Assembly (NCBI GenBank): GCA_016744875.1
Contig: JADGDL010000022.1
Span: forward strand, 1-34,602
Reading direction: 5' to 3'
From: Sulfurovum sp.
Lineage (GTDB): Bacteria; Campylobacterota; Campylobacteria; Campylobacterales; Sulfurovaceae
Length of the DNA: 34,602 nucleotides
Part shown: in pieces, positions 14,468 through 21,397 of the stretch
Position numbering within the stretch: position 1 is the first letter of the stretch
Layout: each line of letters begins with the position of its first letter
Position numbers and translations under genes: made by a program
Notes under the pieces: generated by a model
The model's database searches: none
Told to the model about the DNA's origin: nothing
The model's input: only the letters and a program-made list of their open reading frames with translations

Positions 14468-15346
14468 ATGATGAAAAAAATAATAAAGATATTACTTACA
14501 CTTTCTATATTGGGAGCTGCTGCATTTTTTGTATACAACAAATACAGAGAGTATATAGATAACCCATGGACACGTGACGGACAGGTACGTACACAAGTGA
14601 TCCAGGTCACACCACGCGTTAATGGTATGGTAATCAAGATCCATGTAGTAGATAATCAAAAAGTGAAAACAGGTGATCTACTTTTTGAAATAGATCCTTC
14701 TCAGTATGATGTAAAACTAAAACAATCAGAAGCCAGACTCCAGCGTACACTTGAAGCTGCTAAAGGAACAAAAATTGAGTATGAACGTGTTAAAAACATT
14801 TATGCGAAAGATAAAGGTGCCGTATCACAGAAAGATCTCGTCCGTAATGAAACAAACTATTTTAAATCATTGGCAGATATTGACTCATCTACAGAAGCAG
14901 TCAATACTGCAAAACTAAACCTCTCATACACTAAAGTATTTGCAGAAGTAGATGGGTATGTTTCAAATATTAATTTTCAGACTGGGTCACAGGCTTCAGC
15001 TAATAAACCTATTTTGGCATTGGTTGATGAGAATTCATACTGGGTATTTGGTTTCTTTAGAGAAGATGCCATTCCTGAAGTAAGTGTTGGTGATACTGCT
15101 ATGGTAACATTGTTAGCTTATCCTGATACTCCACTAAGTGGAAAGGTTGAGTCTATCGCATGGGGAATTGCACACTCTGATGGTAACCCTGGAAATAACC
15201 TGCTTCCAAGTGTTAAACCAGTATTTCAGTGGATTCGTCTTGCACAAAGAATTCCGGTACGAATAAAACTTGATACTCTACCCGAAAATGTTAAACTGCG
15301 CTTTGGTTTGACAGCTTCTGTAATGGTACTTAAAAACGAAAAATAA
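14468..15346 (+). CDS. HlyD/AaeA-like membrane fusion protein
   Basis: The 292-residue periplasmic adaptor links the inner- and outer-membrane parts of the pump. One N-terminal anchor helix (about 4-22) is followed by the first half of the lipoyl-like domain (VTPRVNGMVIKIHVVDNQKVKTGDLLFEIDP, about 48-78). A short alpha-hairpin (80-150), the second lipoyl half (AEVDGYVSNINFQTGSQASANKPILALVD) and a beta-barrel domain (VGDTAMVTLLAYPDTPLSGKVESIAWG) complete it. NPWTRDGQVRTQVI near the start is typical of the AaeA/EmrA subgroup. AAGG precedes the ATG; the next codon is also Met. It is the last gene of the operon. Confidence 0.93.
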   Translation: MMKKIIKILLTLSILGAAAFFVYNKYREYIDNPWTRDGQVRTQVIQVTPRVNGMVIKIHVVDNQKVKTGDLLFEIDPSQYDVKLKQSEARLQRTLEAAKGTKIEYERVKNIYAKDKGAVSQKDLVRNETNYFKSLADIDSSTEAVNTAKLNLSYTKVFAEVDGYVSNINFQTGSQASANKPILALVDENSYWVFGFFREDAIPEVSVGDTAMVTLLAYPDTPLSGKVESIAWGIAHSDGNPGNNLLPSVKPVFQWIRLAQRIPVRIKLDTLPENVKLRFGLTASVMVLKNEK

Positions 15347-15374
15347 AAAGCAGATCAATCAAAGTTAAATTGAT

Positions 15375-15380
15375 TATAAT
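15375..15380 (+). promoter_or_regulatory. TATAAT box of the DsrE-like gene
   Basis: A perfect TATAAT lies 20 bp before the ATG at 15401. It suggests transcription separate from the efflux operon. Confidence 0.45.
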
Positions 15381-15400
15381 GCTAAAAAACAAGGAAACAA

Positions 15401-15853
15401 ATGAAACTTAAATTACTCACACTTATTGCCATACTTCCACTACTGGGTTTTGCTCAAGGACCACAATCTGATAAACAGACTGTTGTATTTGACTGTTCAA
15501 GTGCAGATAAAAAGTATGTTGCTTCAAGATTATGGCTTATTGATACAAGTATTAAAGAGTACTTAGCAAATAATACACCCTATGATGTAGTACTCACAAT
15601 ACACTCAGGATGTACAGATATCGTTTCAAAAAATGTAGCTGATGATAACAAGATGATGAAAAATATACATAAAAAACTTGCAAAACTCTCAGCACATGAA
15701 AATGTATCTATAGAAGCGTGTCAGATCGCTGTAGATAGATTTGATATAAAACATACTGACCTACATCCTTTTATGAAGCTAGTACCGAACTCTATCACAA
15801 GAGTTATCAAGCTTCAAAATGATGGATATGCATTTATTCCATTTAGTAAATAA
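15401..15853 (+). CDS. Exported DsrE/DsrF-like protein
   Basis: The first 18 residues are a Sec signal peptide (MKLKLLTLIAILPLLGFA). The 130-residue mature domain follows the DsrE fold: VVFDCSSADKKYVASRL, YDVVLTIHSGC, a helix, NVSIEACQIAVDRFDI and a C-terminal VPNSITRVIKLQNDGYAFIPF, which matches the ending typical of this family. C107 (EAC) is at the position of the sulfur-carrying cysteine in DsrE/TusD proteins; C32 and C71 are further candidates. Cytosolic DsrE proteins relay sulfur in oxidation or tRNA thiolation; the role of exported ones is not established. AAGGAAA precedes the ATG. The SulP and rhodanese genes downstream suggest sulfur metabolism. Confidence 0.8.
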   Translation: MKLKLLTLIAILPLLGFAQGPQSDKQTVVFDCSSADKKYVASRLWLIDTSIKEYLANNTPYDVVLTIHSGCTDIVSKNVADDNKMMKNIHKKLAKLSAHENVSIEACQIAVDRFDIKHTDLHPFMKLVPNSITRVIKLQNDGYAFIPFSK

Positions 15854-15867
15854 ACCTAAAATTTACA

Positions 15868-15890
15868 GAGTATGACATTAAGTCATACTC
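15868..15890 (+). terminator. Hairpin after the DsrE-like gene
   Basis: GAGTATGAC (15868-15876) and GTCATACTC (15882-15890) make a perfect 9-bp stem with a 5-nt loop, 15 bp after the stop codon. No T-run follows, so it is a terminator candidate only. Confidence 0.45.
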
Positions 15891-15968
15891 ACCTATCTAG
15901 AACTTCTTTACATTAGACATTCCAAACTATTATGGTAATATTCGACAATTATTTATAAAGGAACCTTT

Positions 15969-17555
15969 TTGTTCAATCTTCAAAATTATTCTACGCAAAA
16001 TATTAAAAATGATATTTTGTCAGGTGCCCTAGTTTCCGTAGCACTCGTTCCAGAAGCAATAGCCTTTTCATTTATCGCTGGTGTATCACCTGTAGTGGGA
16101 CTTTATGGTGCATTTATCATTGGACTGATAACTGCATTGCTTGGTGGTAAACCAGGGATGATCTCTGGTGCGACAGGCTCAGTGGCAGTAGTATTTATAG
16201 GACTTGGACTTTCTGTAAAAACAATGTATCCTGACTTAGATGCAGAAGCACTCTCAATGATGGTACTTCACTACATTCTTCTTGCTTCTATCATAGCAGG
16301 ATTATTTCAGATAGCTATTGGTGCAATGAAGATGGGTAAATTTATACGTCTTGTTCCTCAACCTGCCCTCTTTGGCTTTGTGAATGGTTTGGCCATAGTC
16401 ATTGCTTTAGCTCAGTTACCTTTTTTAGCACCTGTAGATGTAGCACAGTATAGTGGTAATTGGTCAGATATCATTAAAGCTTCATTTAGTGAAAATTATA
16501 TTATGTATATTATTGTTTTTGTTACTATGGCTACCATGCAATTTTTACCAAAAATCTCTAAGGCTGTACCTGCAGGTCTTGTGGCGATCATTGTTGTGAC
16601 AATGGTTGTCTATTTTGGTGATATAGCAACAAAAACAGTAGGAGATCTGGCAGATCTTTCAAATGTTTCTATGCCTAGTTTCACACCACCTCTTAGTGAA
16701 CTTTTCACATGGTCATCTATGGCTGTCATCTTACCTGTGGCATTTATTGTAGCACTAGTGGGATTGATAGAATCCTTACTTACTTTATCTGTACTTGATG
16801 AAATGGGAGGAAAGCGTGGTTCTGGAAATAAAGAGTGTATTGCTCTTGGTGTAGGAAACACTACCTCAGGACTTTTTGGTGGTATGGCAGGATGTGCGAT
16901 GATCGGACAATCAGTCATCAACTTTACTTCTGGTGGTCTTGGAAGACTTTCTTCTTTTACAGCAGCTGTTTTACTGATCATTCTAGTTGTTAGTTTTTCA
17001 GATGTGATTGCAGCAATTCCTGTAGCTGTACTTGTGGGTATCATGTTTATGGTGAGTATCGGTACTTTTGAGTTTTCTTCACTTAGTCGTATTAAGTATA
17101 TGCCCCGTTCAGATGCATTTGTACTTATCACTGTAACTATTATTACTATATTTGAAGATTTAGCAGTAGCAGTAATAGCGGGTATTATCATCTCTGCACT
17201 TGTCTTTGCATGGGAACATGCAAAGATCCATGCACGTACATCAAAAGACAAAGATGGCAGAAAGGTCTATGAACTTGACGGTCCTCTTTTCTTTGCATCA
17301 GTAACATCATTTAATGAGCAGTTTGATGTCGAAAATGACCCTGCTGAAGTTATCATTGATTTTAAAGATGCCAGAGTAATGGATTCTTCAGGTTCTGAAG
17401 CCATCGATGTATTAACAGATAAATATAAGCAAGCCGGTAAAAAACTAACTCTCAGACACCTTTCAGAAGACTGTAAAAAGACACTGCATTCTGCGGGACC
17501 ATTTTGTACCTACGAAGAGGATGATCCGACCTATAAAGTTGCTACAAACGTATAA
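15969..17555 (+). CDS. SulP-family anion transporter with STAS domain, TTG start
   Basis: The 528-residue protein has the SulP transmembrane domain, with more than ten hydrophobic segments, beginning NDILSGALVSVALVPEAIAFSFIAGVSPVVGLYGAF and including GLIESLLTLSVLDEMGG and GNTTSGLFGGMAGCAMIGQSVINFTSGG. A C-terminal STAS domain (about 435-510, VIIDFKDARVMDSSGSEAIDVL) follows. SulP proteins carry sulfate, bicarbonate or other anions; which applies here is not visible. The start is TTG at 15969, supported by AAAGGA at 15957-15962 with six-base spacing and by the lack of a better ATG. A strong terminator ends the unit. Confidence 0.92.
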   Translation: MFNLQNYSTQNIKNDILSGALVSVALVPEAIAFSFIAGVSPVVGLYGAFIIGLITALLGGKPGMISGATGSVAVVFIGLGLSVKTMYPDLDAEALSMMVLHYILLASIIAGLFQIAIGAMKMGKFIRLVPQPALFGFVNGLAIVIALAQLPFLAPVDVAQYSGNWSDIIKASFSENYIMYIIVFVTMATMQFLPKISKAVPAGLVAIIVVTMVVYFGDIATKTVGDLADLSNVSMPSFTPPLSELFTWSSMAVILPVAFIVALVGLIESLLTLSVLDEMGGKRGSGNKECIALGVGNTTSGLFGGMAGCAMIGQSVINFTSGGLGRLSSFTAAVLLIILVVSFSDVIAAIPVAVLVGIMFMVSIGTFEFSSLSRIKYMPRSDAFVLITVTIITIFEDLAVAVIAGIIISALVFAWEHAKIHARTSKDKDGRKVYELDGPLFFASVTSFNEQFDVENDPAEVIIDFKDARVMDSSGSEAIDVLTDKYKQAGKKLTLRHLSEDCKKTLHSAGPFCTYEEDDPTYKVATNV

Positions 17556-17568
17556 TCTATATTACTTC

Positions 17569-17605
17569 ATACGCTAGAGATTATCTAGCGTATATTTTCT
17601 TTTCC
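17569..17605 (+). terminator. Rho-independent terminator after the SulP gene
   Basis: ATACGCTAGA (17569-17578) and TCTAGCGTAT (17584-17593) form a perfect 10-bp stem with a GATTA loop, followed by ATTTTCTTTT. This is the clearest terminator in the window. It separates the SulP gene from the rhodanese pair. Confidence 0.85.
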
Positions 17606-17664
17606 CTATCTTTTTACTTTACTTTATGTTATGATAAATAATCTATATCTAAAAAGGATTGTTT

Positions 17665-18363
17665 ATGCCAGTTAAATTTTATATGAGTTTTCTACTCATG
17701 ATTTCTTTTGCATTTGCGCAGAGTAATGGTTTTGAATATGCTGGTGTACCCATTAAAATACTTGATTCAAAGGGTAAGATAAAAGAGATAATGTTAAAAC
17801 GCCATATACCGGATATCTGTAAAAAAGTGCCTATCAATAATGAGATGGTTTGGACTGGAGATTATGCTCATGAAAAAGTTCCAAAAGAATGTAAGTCAAC
17901 CTATGTCCATACAACGGGTAAACTCTTGCCTATGAAGATAGATGAAGATATAGATACCTATGGAGAGTTAGAAGTATTGGCCTTTATAAAGCATATGCAA
18001 ACAGATGATTCCATGTTACTCATTGATGGTAGAAAGCAGAGGTGGTTTGATTATAGAACTATTCCTGGGTCTATCAATATCCCTTTTCATCATTTAAAAG
18101 AACGTGATGCCTTTGAGTTTGAATTTGAACATGCATTAACAATATTGGGTGTAAAAATTATCGAAGATGATGATGAAAATGAAAGCTTTGACTTTTCTCA
18201 GGCTAAAACGATAGCAATATTTTGTAATGGACCATGGTGTTCTCAATCTGTAGCAATGATAACAGCACTGATGAAGATAGGTTACCCAGAAGATAAAATG
18301 AAGTGGTACCGTGGCGGTATGCAGACTTGGCTTAGTGCAGGTATGACTTCTACGAGGAAGTAA
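17665..18363 (+). CDS. Exported rhodanese-like sulfurtransferase, copy 1
   Basis: The frame opens at a TTG (17659), but ATG at 17665 has AAGGA six bases upstream and is the better start, giving 232 residues. A signal peptide (about 1-18, ending FAFA) directs export. The N-terminal region has two conserved cysteines, C52 and C76 (ICKKVPINNEMVW, VPKECKSTY). The rhodanese domain spans about 98-228: LLIDGRKQRWFDYRTIPGSINIPF, then the active-site loop FCNGPWCSQS (C187 catalytic, C192 second), then KMKWYRGGMQTWLSAG. The CNGxWC loop differs from the classical CRxGxR. It is a paralogue of the next gene, 66 bp downstream. Confidence 0.88.
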   Translation: MPVKFYMSFLLMISFAFAQSNGFEYAGVPIKILDSKGKIKEIMLKRHIPDICKKVPINNEMVWTGDYAHEKVPKECKSTYVHTTGKLLPMKIDEDIDTYGELEVLAFIKHMQTDDSMLLIDGRKQRWFDYRTIPGSINIPFHHLKERDAFEFEFEHALTILGVKIIEDDDENESFDFSQAKTIAIFCNGPWCSQSVAMITALMKIGYPEDKMKWYRGGMQTWLSAGMTSTRK

Positions 18364-18429
18364 AAAGAGAACATCTACCTATTATATTTACCTCTATACT
18401 TCCTATATGAAAAATACAAGGAGTACAGT

Positions 18430-19089
18430 ATGTATAAATTGATATTAACAATAATTCTTTTATTCTCTTTCTTACAAGCAGAAATTATTAGATCTGATCT
18501 AAAAACCAATAATAAAAGAGTTATTTTAAAACGAGAGATTGATCCTAAATGTAAACAAATACCCATTACTAACAATATGTTCTGGGAATCAAGCTATGCA
18601 AGTAATGAAGTGCCTGATGCCTGTAAGTCAACTTTTATTACAAGTGCAGGTCAAAATATCTCTCCCATGAACTTACATAAAAATATTGAGACGTATGGCG
18701 AGATGGAAGTACTTACATATATAGAAAAAATGCAAGATGATGAGAGTATGCTTTTCATTGATACACGGGATGAAGAGTGGTATGAATACAACTCCATACC
18801 CGGAGCGATAAACATTCATTATGCCTATATCATGATGCAAGAATCGTTTCCTGATGAATATAAAGTATCTTTGAAAAAACTTGGTGTTAGGGGAACAGAA
18901 AAGTCTTATGACTTTTCTCAAGCTAAAACGATCTTGCTCTTTTGTAACGGTTCATGGTGTAGTCAGTCTCCAAAGATGATCAAGTCCCTGCTCGCGTTAG
19001 GTTACCCTGCAGAAAAGATGAAGTGGTATAGAGGGGGAATGGATGATTGGTTAGGATTGAGTATGACAACAACAAGAACAAAGAATTGA
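18430..19089 (+). CDS. Exported rhodanese-like sulfurtransferase, copy 2
   Basis: The 219-residue paralogue of the preceding gene aligns along its whole length. A signal peptide (about 1-17, ending LQA) is followed by the cysteine pair C41 and C65 (KCKQIPITNNMFW, VPDACKSTF), ETYGEMEVLTYIEKMQDDESMLFIDTR, the active-site loop FCNGSWCSQS (C172 and C177) and KMKWYRGGMDDWL. AAGGAG sits well before the ATG. The two genes form a tandem duplication and probably a transcription unit. Exported rhodaneses could transfer or detoxify sulfane sulfur in the periplasm; the donor and acceptor are unknown. It ends one base from the convergent gene at 19091-19249. Confidence 0.88.
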   Translation: MYKLILTIILLFSFLQAEIIRSDLKTNNKRVILKREIDPKCKQIPITNNMFWESSYASNEVPDACKSTFITSAGQNISPMNLHKNIETYGEMEVLTYIEKMQDDESMLFIDTRDEEWYEYNSIPGAINIHYAYIMMQESFPDEYKVSLKKLGVRGTEKSYDFSQAKTILLFCNGSWCSQSPKMIKSLLALGYPAEKMKWYRGGMDDWLGLSMTTTRTKN

Positions 19090-19090
19090 T

Positions 19091-19249
19091 TTAGATAAAA
19101 AACATTCCTATTAAAAGAAGTATAAAAGGCATCATTGCAAAGATATACACTTTTTTTTGTGTTTTCACAGCTTTAGCTATAGCCCAAAAAAAGAGACCGA
19201 TGATCACTAGGAGAAGTAGTAAAGCTAGAACGGGAGGAATTTCTATCAT
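19091..19249 (-). CDS. Small membrane protein, 52 aa
   Basis: On the minus strand an ATG at 19249 opens 52 codons ending with TAA at 19093-19091. The ATG overlaps the stop of the 69-aa gene by four bases (ATGA), the usual sign of translational coupling. Two hydrophobic segments (MIEIPPVLALLLLLVIIGLF and VYIFAMMPFILLLIGMFFI) flank a basic loop (AKAVKTQKK), so it is probably a helical hairpin in the inner membrane. The family is unknown. It is the last gene of the long leftward run. Confidence 0.65.
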   Translation of the reverse strand: MIEIPPVLALLLLLVIIGLFFWAIAKAVKTQKKVYIFAMMPFILLLIGMFFI

Positions 19250-19455
19250 TTTTCCAGATCTTCTCTTCCCAGTTTATCTACCATCTTAATGCTATCAAGT
19301 GCATTGTTAAGTATTTTCTTTGTAGATGTGAGAGGCTTCATATGAAGATTTGTCTGCTTTCTGTCAAGATTTTCATTCATCAGTACAGACATAACCTCTT
19401 CTTCCAATTCTTTAATGATCTCATTCATTTTAGATTCTATAAATTCAATATTCAT
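19246..19455 (-). CDS. Hypothetical small helical protein, 69 aa
   Basis: This soluble, highly charged protein is predicted helical throughout (SKMNEIIKELEEEVMSVLMNE, then KKILNNALDSIKMVDKLGREDLEK), with heptad-like spacing that fits a coiled coil. No family is recognised. It lies 25 bp after mogA and overlaps the 52-aa membrane protein by four bases. No strong ribosome site precedes the first ATG; codon 10 is also Met, so the start is uncertain. Confidence 0.6.
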   Translation of the reverse strand: MNIEFIESKMNEIIKELEEEVMSVLMNENLDRKQTNLHMKPLTSTKKILNNALDSIKMVDKLGREDLEK

Positions 19456-19480
19456 ATTAATTAGTATGTCCCTATTTTAC

Positions 19481-20014
19481 TTACTTTGACTTAGGTCTAA
19501 ATATCTTAATGACATCTTCATCTGCTTCCATAAATGCACCGCCTATAAGGTCGATACAGTATGGAACTGCAGGAAAAACAGCATCTAAACATTCACGGAT
19601 TGACTTTGGTTTACCTGGAAGGTTAATAATGAGTGCACCATTACAAATACCTGCTGTTTGTCGTGAGAGTATGGCTGTGGGTACATATTGAAGACTAACT
19701 GCCCTCATCTGCTCACCAAAACCTGGAAGAAGCTTTTGACATACATTTTCAGTAGCTTCAGTTGTAACATCTCTTGGTGCTGGCCCTGTTCCTCCTGTAG
19801 TGACAATGAGATCACAGTTTTCATCTCGTGAAAGTTCTACAAGTGTTGTTTCTATGAGATTTTGTTCATCAGGTATACATCTATATTCATATTCACATTC
19901 ATTTTGTAAATACTCTTTCATCGTATCCATTATTGCTACACCTGAGATATCTTCATAGATTCCCTGTGAAGCTCTGTCGCTAGTGGTAACAACACCAATT
20001 TTAATTTTATCCAT
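19481..20014 (-). CDS. mogA: Molybdopterin adenylyltransferase MogA
   Basis: The 177-residue protein matches MogA, which adenylates molybdopterin before molybdate insertion in molybdenum cofactor synthesis. It starts KIGVVTTSDRASQGIYEDISG and carries the conserved nucleotide-binding motif TTGGTGPAPRDVTTEAT (about 72-88). RQTAGICNGALIINLPGKPKSIRECLDAVFPAVPYCIDLI is the conserved C-terminal part. AGGA lies upstream of the ATG. It follows the SDR gene with a 47-bp gap. Mo enzymes such as nitrate reductase are expected in this type of bacterium, but none is in this window. Confidence 0.93.
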   Translation of the reverse strand: MDKIKIGVVTTSDRASQGIYEDISGVAIMDTMKEYLQNECEYEYRCIPDEQNLIETTLVELSRDENCDLIVTTGGTGPAPRDVTTEATENVCQKLLPGFGEQMRAVSLQYVPTAILSRQTAGICNGALIINLPGKPKSIRECLDAVFPAVPYCIDLIGGAFMEADEDVIKIFRPKSK

Positions 20015-20061
20015 TTAATTTTATCCTACGTGTTTTTATATTTTGGAGATTATAGCAAATC

Positions 20062-20877
20062 TTATCCAAGTTTACTCAAAAGTTTATCAAGAATAGATGT
20101 ACTCAAAATTCTTTTTATATATCCAAGTAAATATGTCGCTTTTGTAATGTAATAGCGAGGTTTAGGTTTCTTCGCAGCAATAATCCTATAGACCACAGAT
20201 GCTACTGCATCTGCTTCCTCATTAAAAGGTACTTTTTTTTGTGTACCACTAATGCTCGTCTGGTATTTGTCTCTAAATACAGAGTGATCAATATCGACAT
20301 TTTCCTGAAGTTTTTTTACGGCTGTTTTACGAAAATGACTGCTAATAGGTCCTGTATTAAGTAATACAGGGTAAATATCTGTATCCTTAAGTTCCAATCT
20401 CAGTGTATCTGTTAAACCTTCTACGGCGTATTTACTGGCATTATATGAGCCTCTTCCAAAAAGAGAAATAATACCAAGTACAGAAGAGTGTTGGATTATT
20501 TTCCCATAGCCCTGCTCTCTCATCACCGGAATGATCTGCCGTGTACATTCATGCAGTCCGAAGACATTGGTCTCGAACTGTTTACGAAGTGTAGGAAGTG
20601 TAATATCTTCAATCGCACCAGGTTGACCATATCCTGCATTGTTGAACAAAACATCTATTTTTCCATCAAGTTCAAGAACTTTTTCTATGACAGAAGAAAT
20701 TGTATCTGGTTTAGTGACATCCAACTGCATAGCATGCTCAAAGCCTAAACCTTTAAGCATCTCTACATCTTTTTTATAACGCGCTGTCGGGTAGACAGTG
20801 ATAAACTTATCTTGCAAATACCTTGCAGTCTCGAGCCCTATACCGGTAGAACATCCTGTGATAATGATGTTTGTCAT
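20062..20877 (-). CDS. Short-chain dehydrogenase/reductase
   Basis: The 271-residue classical SDR has the NAD(P)-binding motif TGCSTGIG (7-14), DVT in the adenine pocket (about 53), NNAG (79-82), the catalytic serine in HSSVLG (about 131-132) and YNASK (Y145, K149). R33 in PTARYKK after strand beta2 suggests NADP preference. The C-terminal part (KPRYYITKATYLLGYIKRILSTSIL) resembles SDRs acting on lipophilic substrates. The exact substrate is unknown. It starts one base after the bioV stop, so it is likely cotranscribed with bioV, but a role in biotin or fatty-acid synthesis is unproven. Confidence 0.88.
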   Translation of the reverse strand: MTNIIITGCSTGIGLETARYLQDKFITVYPTARYKKDVEMLKGLGFEHAMQLDVTKPDTISSVIEKVLELDGKIDVLFNNAGYGQPGAIEDITLPTLRKQFETNVFGLHECTRQIIPVMREQGYGKIIQHSSVLGIISLFGRGSYNASKYAVEGLTDTLRLELKDTDIYPVLLNTGPISSHFRKTAVKKLQENVDIDHSVFRDKYQTSISGTQKKVPFNEEADAVASVVYRIIAAKKPKPRYYITKATYLLGYIKRILSTSILDKLLSKLG

Positions 20878-20878
20878 A

Positions 20879-21394
20879 CTAATTCTCCAATAATAAATGT
20901 CCAGATTCTTTTATACTATAGAGTGTACACCTCTTTTTGAAGAAATCTATAGCTTCTTGTGTATCAAGTATTTTATCTTTTTCTCCAAAAAAAACTTCTA
21001 TGGTTATACCTCTGGCAATCAGCTCTTGTAGTTTATCTTCATCCCAAGTATATGTAAGCAGTGCTTCCAGTTCCTCTTTCGTTCCTATATTTAAGTACTC
21101 AGATAGGTTTATGTTTGAGGGATAGGCAACGTTAGAGAGAAACTGCTTGACGTAAGCTTCCTGACCTGCTTCAAAGTAACGTAACTGTGTACGTATAAAA
21201 GAGGGTTTTTGCGTTTGAAAAAAGGCTGGAGAAAGTAAGATGAGTTTCTCTATACGTTCTGTGGAAGCATAGGCATATTCAAATGCCAGTTGTGCACCAT
21301 AAGAAAAACCGGCAACAGTGTACACACTTTTGGTGAGGTAATTATCAAATATCTTCTCTTCATTTTGAAGAGAGAAACCATTAAAGTATTTCAT
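20879..21394 (-). CDS. bioV: Pimeloyl-ACP methyl ester esterase BioV-like
   Basis: This short alpha/beta hydrolase (171 residues) has the nucleophile elbow GFSYG (S31), an acidic residue in FFGEKDKILD (about 140) and the catalytic His in ESGHLLLEN. The N-terminus MKYFNGFSLQNEEKIF and the short length fit BioV, the Campylobacterota esterase that releases pimeloyl-ACP from its methyl ester in biotin synthesis and replaces BioH. No other biotin gene is nearby. The gene sits between the FtsH-like gene and an SDR. The match rests on motif and context, so a related hydrolase is possible. Confidence 0.75.
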   Translation of the reverse strand: MKYFNGFSLQNEEKIFDNYLTKSVYTVAGFSYGAQLAFEYAYASTERIEKLILLSPAFFQTQKPSFIRTQLRYFEAGQEAYVKQFLSNVAYPSNINLSEYLNIGTKEELEALLTYTWDEDKLQELIARGITIEVFFGEKDKILDTQEAIDFFKKRCTLYSIKESGHLLLEN

Positions 21395-21397
21395 AGT

